Positions 40,319-48,039 of a DNA stretch of 64,000 nt are shown piece by piece; the first letter of the stretch is position 1; every line of letters begins with the position of its first letter. A model generated the notes under the pieces. The model was not told where the DNA came from, ran no database searches, and saw only the letters and a program-made list of their open reading frames with translations. This stretch comes from Microbacterium galbinum (lineage in GTDB: Bacteria; Actinomycetota; Actinomycetes; Actinomycetales; Microbacteriaceae). Where the stretch lies: contig NZ_CP078077.1 in the NCBI RefSeq assembly GCF_023101185.1, forward strand, positions 1,455,630 to 1,519,629. Reading direction: 5' to 3'. Position numbers and translations under genes: made by a program.

Positions 40319-41481
40319 TTCGTCTCCTCGGGGATGGGGGATGCCGTGTCGTGCGGCAGCGGGGTGATGGGCGGCACCGGCATGTCGTCGATGCCGTAGA
40401 TGTCGGCGGCGTGCCGCTGGAAGGCGTGCACGACCGCGCCGTGCGCCGCGGCCTCGCCGCCGAGGCGCGCTTCGGCGAGGGGCACCTGGAACGGCAGTCC
40501 GAGATGCCGGGGGAGCGCCTGGCGCAGTGGATCGAGCAGCTGCTCGTGCGCCGCCGACAGACCGCCGCCGATCACGATCATGGCGGGGTCGACGGTCATC
40601 GTGAGGGTCGCGATGCCGTGCGCGAGTTCCTCGATGAAGTCGTCCAGCTCGTCCTGCGCGGCACGGTCCCCGGCCCGCGCGGCGGCGAACACCTCCGCGG
40701 CCGTCGGGGCGGTGCGCCACGAGATCTGCCCGGTCTCGGTGTTGAGGCCGCGGAAGGCGAGGCGGCCGATGTCGCCGGCGGCGTTGTGGATGCCGCGCCG
40801 CGGGCGCCCGCCGAGGATGAGTCCCATCGAGATGCGGTTACCCACCGAGAGGTAGATGACGTCGTCGACGAGCTGTGCCACCCCGAGGTGGTGCTCGGCG
40901 ACCGCGGCGAGTCGCACGCCGTTGTCGACCGAGACGGGGCAGCCGAACGCCTGGCGCAGCTGCGCACCGATGTCGGCTCCCGACCACTCGGGGATCACGA
41001 CCGAGAGCACCACGCGGCCGGTGTCGTCGACCAGACCGGGGAGCGAGACGCCGATGGCCCGCACGCGGGACGAGGCGACGGATGCTCCGCCCAGTGTCTG
41101 CCGCACGTCGTCGATCACGGCCGCGAGCTTGGCGGCGCCGTCGGGGTGCGCTTCGACCCCGGGGAAGCTGCGCTGGGCGATCACGCGGCCGGCGAGGTCG
41201 GAGAGGAGCACGCGCACGCTCGCGACGCCGATGTCGACTCCGACGACGGTGCCCGCCTCGGCGTGGAACGAGTAGTGCCGCGCGGGGCGGCCGGCTCCGC
41301 CGACGCTCGCGACGGGGGCGTCGACGATCAGCCCCGAATCGCTCAGAACCGACACGGCGTTCTCGACCGAGGTGCGCGAGATCTCGAGCGACCGGGAGAG
41401 GTCGTTGACCGTCGAGGGCCCGCCATCGCGGAGCTGCAGCGCGGATCGCGCGACGATCGACAGCTGGCCTGACACGCCCAT
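40315..41481 (-). CDS. ROK family transcriptional regulator
   Basis: A 388-residue protein with an N-terminal winged helix (about 5-70, LSRSLEISRTSVENAVSVLSDSGLI) and a ROK sugar-kinase-like domain. The latter includes GVDIGVASVRVLLSDLAGRVI, VDNGVRLAAVAEHHLGVA and the region of the ROK zinc site, where the usual Cys cluster is missing (GIHNAAGDIGRLAFRG). ATG 41481 with GAGAGGA is preferred over ATG 41499. It probably represses its own operon and the divergent ABC importer, with a sugar or sugar phosphate as inducer. Confidence 0.88.
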   Translation of the reverse strand: MGVSGQLSIVARSALQLRDGGPSTVNDLSRSLEISRTSVENAVSVLSDSGLIVDAPVASVGGAGRPARHYSFHAEAGTVVGVDIGVASVRVLLSDLAGRVIAQRSFPGVEAHPDGAAKLAAVIDDVRQTLGGASVASSRVRAIGVSLPGLVDDTGRVVLSVVIPEWSGADIGAQLRQAFGCPVSVDNGVRLAAVAEHHLGVAQLVDDVIYLSVGNRISMGLILGGRPRRGIHNAAGDIGRLAFRGLNTETGQISWRTAPTAAEVFAAARAGDRAAQDELDDFIEELAHGIATLTMTVDPAMIVIGGGLSAAHEQLLDPLRQALPRHLGLPFQVPLAEARLGGEAAAHGAVVHAFQRHAADIYGIDDMPVPPITPLPHDTASPIPEETK

Positions 41482-41604
41482 GTGCGGTCCTCTCTTCATC
41501 GACGTGGTCGGTGTGCGAACAAGTTAGCACACCGGATTCTCAGATCAGGCTCGGACGTTCTCGAGCCGGAAACACGGCGGAAACAACCGTCTGAGAACTT
41601 GTCC

Positions 41605-41657
41605 TTGACGAATTATCCCATCTCGATGTCATAATGAACCGTACTCAGCACGGTTCA
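41605..41657 (+). promoter_or_regulatory. Promoter and operator of the sugar importer operon
   Basis: A -35 box TTGACG (41605-41610) and a -10 box CATAAT (41630-41635) are 19 bases apart. TGAACCGT and ACGGTTCA (41635-41657) form a perfect inverted repeat directly over the expected transcription start, a good place for a repressor such as the ROK protein. AAAGGAG precedes the first ATG. Confidence 0.6.
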
Positions 41658-41671
41658 AGCAAAGGAGCACC

Positions 41672-42907
41672 ATGCGCGTCAGCAAGATCACCGGCGTCGT
41701 CGCGGGAGTCGCGACCGCCACCCTGTTGGCCGGATGTTCGGCCGGCGGAGGAAGCACCGCTGAAGGAGACCAGAGCATCACGGTCTGGCTCTACCCGGTC
41801 ATCGCCGACGAGGCGGTGCACAAGGACTTCTGGGACTCGACGATCGAGGCCTTCGAGGCCGAGAACGACGGCATCGACGTGAACTACGAGATCTTCCCGT
41901 GGGCCAACCGCGACGAGTCCCTGCAGACGGCGATCGCCGCGGGCAAGGGTCCGGACGTCGTCTACCTCATCCCCGACCAGCTGTCGGCGTACCAGTCGTC
42001 GATCGCCCCGCTCAACGACCTGCTCAGCGAGCAGCGGCAGGACGACCTGCTCCCCAACGTCAAGGAGTCCGTCACGATCGACGGCGACATCCTCGGGGCG
42101 CCGATCCTGACCAGCGCCCAGCCGCTCATCTGCAACGCCGCCGCCTTCGAGGCCGCGGGCGTGACCGAGTACCCCGAGACCTGGGACGACATCATCGACA
42201 TCGCGCCGGAGTTCACGGCGGCCGACATGTACGTGCTGAACTACCCGGCGTCGGCCGAGAACACCCTCAACCTCACCTTCTACCCGCTGCTCTGGCAGGC
42301 CGGGGGACAGGTCTACGACGACGGCGAGGTCGGCTTCGACAGCAAGGCCGGCGAAGAGGCGCTCACCTTCATCACCGATCTGGCCGAGGCGGGGGCCCTC
42401 GACCCCGAGGCGCTCACCACCAACGTGCCGCTCGAGCAGACCGCGATCGCTCAGGGCAAGGTCGCCTGCACCTGGAACAACGGCGTGACCGAAGTCGCTC
42501 CGTTCTGGGGCGAGGAGAACGTCAAGGTGCTCGCTCCGCTCACCGATGAGAAGTCGGTGGCCTACGGCACGGTCGGCTCGCTCTCGGTGCTCAAGGGATC
42601 GAAGGCGCAGGATGCCGCGGCGAAGTTCGCCGAGTACGCCACCAGCGCCGAGGTCGTCGAGCCCTACCTCACCGCCGCCGGGTACTTCTCGGCGCTCAGC
42701 ACCACCGAGCCGCTCTACGCCGACGACCCGCTCCTCGGCGAGGTCGAGAAGTACGTGCCCGACACGACGGTGGGCGAGCTGAACGAGAGCTCGCGTGCGC
42801 TCATGGGCGTGCTCGCCCCCGAGATCCAGGCGGCGCTGCTGGGTCAGAAGTCCCCGGCCGACGCGCTGAAGGATGCCGCGACCGCCGCGGCCCCGCTCAT
42901 CAAGTAG
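41672..42907 (+). CDS. Carbohydrate ABC transporter substrate-binding lipoprotein
   Basis: A 411-residue lipoprotein of the CUT1 family (extracellular solute-binding family 1). The lipobox is LLAGC with Cys at about residue 22. The mature part starts with ITVWLYPVIADEAVHKDFWDSTIEAFEAENDGIDVNYEIFPW and has AAGKGPDVVYLIPDQLSAY, both typical of oligosaccharide binders. A cluster of Trp and Tyr residues (TFYPLLWQAGGQVYDDG) probably contacts the sugar. It is the first gene of the operon, with two permeases downstream and no ATPase, so it probably relies on a shared MsiK-type ATPase. A hairpin follows the stop. Confidence 0.93.
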   Translation: MRVSKITGVVAGVATATLLAGCSAGGGSTAEGDQSITVWLYPVIADEAVHKDFWDSTIEAFEAENDGIDVNYEIFPWANRDESLQTAIAAGKGPDVVYLIPDQLSAYQSSIAPLNDLLSEQRQDDLLPNVKESVTIDGDILGAPILTSAQPLICNAAAFEAAGVTEYPETWDDIIDIAPEFTAADMYVLNYPASAENTLNLTFYPLLWQAGGQVYDDGEVGFDSKAGEEALTFITDLAEAGALDPEALTTNVPLEQTAIAQGKVACTWNNGVTEVAPFWGEENVKVLAPLTDEKSVAYGTVGSLSVLKGSKAQDAAAKFAEYATSAEVVEPYLTAAGYFSALSTTEPLYADDPLLGEVEKYVPDTTVGELNESSRALMGVLAPEIQAALLGQKSPADALKDAATAAAPLIK

Positions 42908-42912
42908 TGACC

Positions 42913-42949
42913 ACGGGGGTGCGCCGCGGCATCCGCTGCGCACCCCCGT
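42913..42949 (+). terminator. Hairpin between binding protein and permease genes
   Basis: ACGGGGGTGCGC pairs perfectly with GCGCACCCCCGT. In this position it probably stabilises the upstream message or lowers expression of the permeases relative to the binding protein. Confidence 0.7.
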
Positions 42950-42976
42950 CCCTTCCCGACCCGACGTGAGGTTCTC

Positions 42977-43882
42977 ATGACGACGGCAACCATGCCGAAG
43001 AAGCCGCAGGGCACGGTGACCCGCCTGCTCGCCCGGCGCGAGGCGCGGGTGGCGTTCCTCTTCGTGCTCCCCGCCTTCCTGCTCTTCATCGCGTTCCGCT
43101 TCGGCCCCAGCATCGCCGGCGTCGCTCTGAGCTTCTTCGACTACGACATCTCCGGTGAGATCGCCTGGCGGGGACTCGACCACTTCCAGCGACTCGTCGC
43201 CGATCCGCTCTTCTGGCGGGCGATGGGCACGACGCTCGTCTACACCGTCTTCGCCGTGCCGATCTCCCTGGCGCTCTCGACGATCATGGCGCTGGGGGTG
43301 CGACGCGCGTTCCGCGGTGCGCGGTTCTTCCGGTCGATCTTCTTCCTCCCCGTCATCACCTCGCTCGTGCTCGCGGGCAGCATCTTCGTCTGGATCTTCT
43401 CGAGCAACGGGCCCTGGTCGCAGCTCATGGCTCCGCTCGGGCTCGGCGGCTCGTGGCTCGGCAGCACCGTGCTCGTCATCCCGGCGATCGTCGTCGTGGG
43501 GGTCTGGTCGCGGTTCGGCTACGGGATGATGATCATCATCGCGGCCCTGCAGGACGTCCCTCGCGAGCTCGAGGAGGCGGCGCTGGTCGACGGGGCAGGG
43601 GCGTGGAAACGCTTCCGCTACATCGTGCTGCCGTACCTGCGCCCCACGTTCTTCTTCCTCGCGGTGATCGAGACGACCGCCGCCTTCCAGGTCTTCGACG
43701 TCATCTACGTGATGACCCAGGGTGGGCCGGCGAACGCCAGCTACTCGCTCGTCTACCTGCTCTACGACCAGGGCTTCCGGTACTTCGACTACGGCTACGC
43801 GGCCGCGGTCGGTGTCGCCCTCTTCGTCATGACCCTCGTGGTCGCCCTCATCCAGCGCCTCGTGATCGGAAAGCAGAAATGA
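42977..43882 (+). CDS. Carbohydrate ABC transporter permease, MalF-like
   Basis: A 301-residue membrane protein with six helices. The coupling loop for the ATPase is EEAALVDGAGAWKRFRYIVLPYLRPT. It is shorter than MalF itself and lacks its large periplasmic loop, as usual for actinobacterial CUT1 permeases. It is the second gene of the sugar importer operon and its stop overlaps the next permease start (ATGA). Confidence 0.93.
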   Translation: MTTATMPKKPQGTVTRLLARREARVAFLFVLPAFLLFIAFRFGPSIAGVALSFFDYDISGEIAWRGLDHFQRLVADPLFWRAMGTTLVYTVFAVPISLALSTIMALGVRRAFRGARFFRSIFFLPVITSLVLAGSIFVWIFSSNGPWSQLMAPLGLGGSWLGSTVLVIPAIVVVGVWSRFGYGMMIIIAALQDVPRELEEAALVDGAGAWKRFRYIVLPYLRPTFFFLAVIETTAAFQVFDVIYVMTQGGPANASYSLVYLLYDQGFRYFDYGYAAAVGVALFVMTLVVALIQRLVIGKQK

Positions 43883-44793
43883 CCGCCCTGATCCAGCCGC
43901 CCACGCAGACGCCGGTCTCGGCGCCGCCGCAGAAACCGGCCGCCCCGCGCCGCCATCGCTCGTTCCGCGCCCTCGAACCCACACGCATGGGCGTGGTGGT
44001 GCGGTGGATCTGGCTGAGCCTCGCCGGAATCCTGAGCTTCTTCCCCTTCTACGCGATGGTCGTGCTGAGCCTCAAGCCCGGCATGGTGGTCGACCTTCCC
44101 GGATCGCTGATCCCCTGGACCGACATCTCCTTCGAGTCCTACGAGCAGGTGCTGGGCGGGCAGAACATCCTCGGCTGGCTGTTCAACACGCTCGTCTACT
44201 CGCTCGTCTCGGTCGTCGCCGTGCTGTTCCTGTCGGCGCTCGCCGGGTACGCGTTCGCCAAGAAGCGCTTCCGCGGCAAGGAGGTGATGTTCTGGTCGTT
44301 CCTCGCGATGGTGATGGTGCCGTTCCACGTCACCCTCATCCCGACGTTCATCCTGATGGCGAACCTCGGCGGCATCGACACCTACTGGGGCCTCATCCTG
44401 CCGACGCTCGCGAACGCGCAGGCCGTGTTCCTCATGCGCCAGTTCATCCAGGGGCTGCCCGACGAACTGTTCGAGGCCGCGCGGATCGACGGAGCGGGCG
44501 AGTTCCGCATCTTCCTGCGCATCGTCCTGCCGCTGTGCAAGCCGATCCTCGCGACCCTCGGCATCTTCGTGTTCCTGTGGCACTGGAACGACTTCCTGTG
44601 GCCGCTCATCATCGCCAAGTCGAACTCGATGTTCACCCTCACCGTCGGCATCTCGTCGCTGCAGCAGCAGAACGTCCCGTTGAGCACGATGCTCGCGGGG
44701 TCGGTCGTCGCGCTGCTGCCCATCTTCCTCGCGTACCTGATCGCTCAGCGCTACGTGCAGGAGGGCGTCACGGGCACCGGCATCAAGGGCTAG
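43879..44793 (+). CDS. Carbohydrate ABC transporter permease, MalG-like
   Basis: A 304-residue membrane protein. A cytoplasmic N-terminal segment of about 35 residues rich in Pro and Ala precedes six helices. The coupling loop is FEAARIDGAGEFRIFLRIVLPLCKP. The C-terminus QRYVQEGVTGTGIKG is the standard end of MalG-like subunits. It overlaps the preceding permease gene by four bases and is followed after 32 bases by the epimerase-like gene, so import and catabolism are co-transcribed. Confidence 0.93.
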   Translation: MTALIQPPTQTPVSAPPQKPAAPRRHRSFRALEPTRMGVVVRWIWLSLAGILSFFPFYAMVVLSLKPGMVVDLPGSLIPWTDISFESYEQVLGGQNILGWLFNTLVYSLVSVVAVLFLSALAGYAFAKKRFRGKEVMFWSFLAMVMVPFHVTLIPTFILMANLGGIDTYWGLILPTLANAQAVFLMRQFIQGLPDELFEAARIDGAGEFRIFLRIVLPLCKPILATLGIFVFLWHWNDFLWPLIIAKSNSMFTLTVGISSLQQQNVPLSTMLAGSVVALLPIFLAYLIAQRYVQEGVTGTGIKG

Positions 44794-44825
44794 AGACACC
44801 AGCTGAGAAGAAGGGAAAGCACCAC

Positions 44826-45860
44826 ATGCCTCAGCGCCACTTCACCTCCGAGGCCGATCTCGAGGAGGCCCTCGCGACACCGAGCGACGCGCTCGTCGAC
44901 GACCTCGCGAGCGGTTCGGGCGACCTCGTCATCCTCGGGGCCGGCGGAAAGATGGGCCCGACCCTCGCGATGCTGGCCCGTCGGGGAATGGATGCCGCGG
45001 GCCGTGAGGCCGATGCGGTCTACGCCGTCTCGCGGTTCGGCGACGCCGAGATCCGTGCGCGCCTCGAGAGGGCCGGCGTGCGCGTCGTGCCGTTCGATCT
45101 CATCGAGAACGACGACTTCTCGTCGCTGCCGGATGCCCCGAACGTGGTGTTCATGGTGGGGGCGAAGTTCGGGGCCGCGACCAACGCCTCGTGGGCGTGG
45201 GAGGTCAACGCGGCGCTGCCCGACCGGGTCGCCCGCCGCTACCGCGACAGCGCGATCTCGGTGCTGTCGACCGGGAACGTCTACCCCTTCGTGCCGGCAT
45301 CGTCGGGCGGAGCATCGGAAGAGCTCGCTCCCGCACCGATCGGCGAGTACGCGCAGTCGTGCCTCGGACGCGAGCGGGTGTTCGAGTTCGGTGCGCAGGA
45401 GCGCGGGACGAAGGTCGCGATCATCCGCCTCAACTACGCCGTCGATCTGCGCTACGGCGTGCTCGCCGACATCGGCAGCGCGGTGAACGCGGGTGAGCCG
45501 GTGTCGGTCGCCACCGCCAACGTCAACGTGATCTGGCAGGGGTACGCGAACGAGGTGGTGCTGCGCAGTCTGAACCACGCCTCCACCGACCCGTTCACGA
45601 TCAACCTCACCGGCCCCGAGCTGCTGAGCGTCGAGTCGATCGCCCGCCGCTTCGGAGCGCTGTTCGACCGCGAGGTCGACCTCGTCGACGAGCCCCAGCC
45701 GACCGCGCTGCTCAGCGATGCGCGTCGGTGCATGGCGCTGTTCGGCTACCCGTCGGTGTCGGCCGAGACGCTCATCGCGATGCAGGCCGACTGGATCGCG
45801 GGCGGCCTGCCCATGATCGCCAAGCCCACCAAGTGGGCCGTGCGGGATGGGAAGTTCTGA
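44826..45860 (+). CDS. NAD-dependent epimerase/dehydratase-like protein with altered active site
   Basis: A 344-residue extended SDR. The nucleotide motif is ILGAGGKMG (about 36-44), after a 30-residue N-terminal extension. Ser and Thr of the active site fall in SVLSTGNVYPF. Where the family has YxxxK, this protein reads Y175-A-Q-S-C179, so the catalytic Lys is replaced by Cys. The flanking LGRERVFEF keeps the family pattern, so the change is not due to a frame error. It may bind the cofactor differently or use another residue. It follows the permease gene by 32 bases and overlaps the aldolase gene at its end. Confidence 0.85.
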   Translation: MPQRHFTSEADLEEALATPSDALVDDLASGSGDLVILGAGGKMGPTLAMLARRGMDAAGREADAVYAVSRFGDAEIRARLERAGVRVVPFDLIENDDFSSLPDAPNVVFMVGAKFGAATNASWAWEVNAALPDRVARRYRDSAISVLSTGNVYPFVPASSGGASEELAPAPIGEYAQSCLGRERVFEFGAQERGTKVAIIRLNYAVDLRYGVLADIGSAVNAGEPVSVATANVNVIWQGYANEVVLRSLNHASTDPFTINLTGPELLSVESIARRFGALFDREVDLVDEPQPTALLSDARRCMALFGYPSVSAETLIAMQADWIAGGLPMIAKPTKWAVRDGKF

Positions 45861-46945
45861 TGGGGACCTCCGCCGCGCGTACCGCGACCGTGCCGTCGCT
45901 GCGTCCCGAAGCCGCGGCCACTCTGGCCCGCGGCGCGGTGATCCCCGCGCATCCGCTCGCACTGACCGCCGATCGCGCACTCGACGAGCGTCGCCAGCGC
46001 GCCCTGTCGCGCTACTACCTCGACGCCGGGGCCGGGGGCCTCGCCATCGGCGTGCACACCACGCAGTTCGAGATCCGCGACCCCGAGCACGCCCTCTTCG
46101 AGCCGGTGCTCGCGCTCGCGGCCGAGGAGATGGATGCCCGCTCCGATCCCGCTCTCGTGCGCATCGCGGGGGTGGCCGGAGACACCGCGCAGGCGGTCGC
46201 CGAAGCCGAGCTCGCACGCTCGCTCGGCTACGACGCGGTGCTCATCAGCCCGCGCGTCGCGGGTGCCGACGAGCGCGCGCTGCTCGACCGCGCCCGCGCC
46301 GTCGGCGAGGTGCTGCCGCTCGTGGGCTTCTACCTGCAGACCGCGATCGGCGGACCGGTTCTCGACCGCGACTTCTGGCGCGAGTTCGCGGCGATCCCCG
46401 CGGTCGTGGCCGTGAAGGCGGCGCCCTTCGACCGCTACCGCACCCTCGAACTGGTGCGCGGGGTCGCGGCATCCGGCCGTGCCGACGAGATCGCGCTGTA
46501 CACCGGCAACGACGATGCGATCGTCGCCGACCTGCTCGCCGAATTCCACGTCGAGTCGCCCGACGGGCCGCGCACGCTGCGCTTCGTCGGCGGACTGCTG
46601 GGCCAGTGGGCCGTCGGCACGCGCGCCGCGGTCGCGCTGCTCGAGAAGGCGCACCGCGCGATGGCGGGGGATGCCACGGCCTATCGCGAGCTGAGCCTCC
46701 TCGCCTCCGACATGGTCGACGTCAACCAGGCGGTGTTCGACCCGGGCAACGACTTCCACGGCGTGATCGCGGGAGTGCACGAGATGCTGCGACAGCAGGG
46801 TCTGCTCGAGGGCACCTGGTGCCTCGACCCCGCCGAGGGCCTCTCCCCCGGGCAGGCCGAGGAGATCACCCGTGTGCGCCGGGCCTACCCCGCGCTGAAC
46901 GACGACGCGTTCATCGCCGCACACCGCGAGGACTGGTTGCGATGA
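45860..46945 (+). CDS. DapA-like (dihydrodipicolinate synthase family) aldolase
   Basis: A 361-residue barrel enzyme, about 60 residues longer than DapA. The Schiff-base Lys lies in VVAVKAAPFDRY at about residue 190. YYLDAGAGGLAIGVHTTQFEI is the equivalent of the GGTTGE region, and VGFYLQTAIGGPVL carries the barrel Tyr. Family members cleave or form 2-keto acids such as keto-deoxy sugar acids. Here the probable role is a retro-aldol step that splits the imported sugar derivative. The start ATG shares its first base with the previous stop, and the stop overlaps the next gene. Confidence 0.86.
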   Translation: MGTSAARTATVPSLRPEAAATLARGAVIPAHPLALTADRALDERRQRALSRYYLDAGAGGLAIGVHTTQFEIRDPEHALFEPVLALAAEEMDARSDPALVRIAGVAGDTAQAVAEAELARSLGYDAVLISPRVAGADERALLDRARAVGEVLPLVGFYLQTAIGGPVLDRDFWREFAAIPAVVAVKAAPFDRYRTLELVRGVAASGRADEIALYTGNDDAIVADLLAEFHVESPDGPRTLRFVGGLLGQWAVGTRAAVALLEKAHRAMAGDATAYRELSLLASDMVDVNQAVFDPGNDFHGVIAGVHEMLRQQGLLEGTWCLDPAEGLSPGQAEEITRVRRAYPALNDDAFIAAHREDWLR

Positions 46946-47937
46946 GCGCCCTCCCCGTCGTGGTCGCAGTGGTGCCCGAGGCGCTGTACGCGGAGTTCTT
47001 CTCACCCGACGATGCCGATCGCCTCGAGGGGGTCGCCGGGCGGCTGGGGGGATCGTTCGTGCGGGTGGACCGGCTGACGGATGCGCCGCTCGACGAGGTG
47101 CGCGTCGTGATCACGAGCTGGGGCATCGATCCGTTCGACGCCGCCGTGCTCGACCGGATGCCCCGACTCGAGCTCGTCGCGCACACGGGTGCCTCGATCA
47201 AGGCGTTCGCGACCGCGGAGCTGTTCGACCGGGGCGTCGTCGTCACGCAGGCGGGGGCGGGCATGGCGCGATCGGTCGCGGAGGTGTCGCTCGCCTTCAC
47301 GCTCGCGCTTCTGCATCGCGTGCCCGAGATGCACAACGGGCTGCGCGGCGGCGGCTGGGACGCGGGCGTCCCGGCGCAGCACGAGATCCTCGACGCCCCG
47401 ATCGCGGTGATCGGGGCATCGCGCACGGGTCGCGCCTACCTCGAACTCATCCGGCTGCTGGGGGCGCGTCCGCTGCTCGTCGACCCGACGCTCGATCGGG
47501 CCGCGGCATCCGCTCTGGGTGCCGAACTCGTCACGCTCGACGACGCCATGGAGCGGGCGCGGATCGTCGCCGTGCACGCGCCGACGCTGCCCGAGACGCA
47601 CCATCTCATCGGAGGCCGGGAACTGGCGCTGATGCCCGACGGCGCCGGTCTCGTGAACACCGCGCGCTCCTGGCTCGTCGATGAGGAGGCGCTCGTCGTC
47701 GAGGTGCGAGCGGGGCGTCTCAGCGCCGCGATCGACGTGTTCGACGAGGAGCCCCTCAGAGCGGAGCATCCGCTGCGCACGCTGACCGGTGCGCTGCTCA
47801 CGCCGCACCGGGCGGCCGGCACGACCGAGGGTCGGCTGCGCCAGGGGCGCATCGTGGCCGACGAGCTCGATCGCTTCGCTTCGGGTCGACCGCTCGCCCA
47901 TGCCGTCGATCGCGCGCACTTGGCGTCGATGGCATGA
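46942..47937 (+). CDS. D-isomer-specific 2-hydroxyacid dehydrogenase (locus copy 1)
   Basis: A 331-residue NAD-dependent enzyme. The nucleotide motif is IAVIGASRTGRAYLEL, with Ser in place of the usual Gly. The catalytic Arg is in VNTARSWLVDEEAL, Glu in DVFDEEPL and His in LLTPHRAAGT, so the triad is complete. It would interconvert a 2-hydroxy acid and the 2-keto acid, fitting the product of the DapA-like aldolase just upstream. The start ATG overlaps the aldolase stop. It ends 102 bases before the beta-helix gene and may be co-transcribed with it. Confidence 0.88.
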   Translation: MSALPVVVAVVPEALYAEFFSPDDADRLEGVAGRLGGSFVRVDRLTDAPLDEVRVVITSWGIDPFDAAVLDRMPRLELVAHTGASIKAFATAELFDRGVVVTQAGAGMARSVAEVSLAFTLALLHRVPEMHNGLRGGGWDAGVPAQHEILDAPIAVIGASRTGRAYLELIRLLGARPLLVDPTLDRAAASALGAELVTLDDAMERARIVAVHAPTLPETHHLIGGRELALMPDGAGLVNTARSWLVDEEALVVEVRAGRLSAAIDVFDEEPLRAEHPLRTLTGALLTPHRAAGTTEGRLRQGRIVADELDRFASGRPLAHAVDRAHLASMA

Positions 47938-48039
47938 AACCGAAGACCTCTGGGGGCTCTGGGGACTGAACCGGATGTTGCGTGACGACCGCGAGGCCGC
48001 ACGCCCGACCGCGGCCACGCTGCCGCAAGGAGGTACGAC

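Noticed and set aside
47938..48039. Short frame between the dehydrogenase and beta-helix genes
   Set aside because: It has only about 22 codons from its ATG, no ribosome binding site and ends within the next gene's start region.
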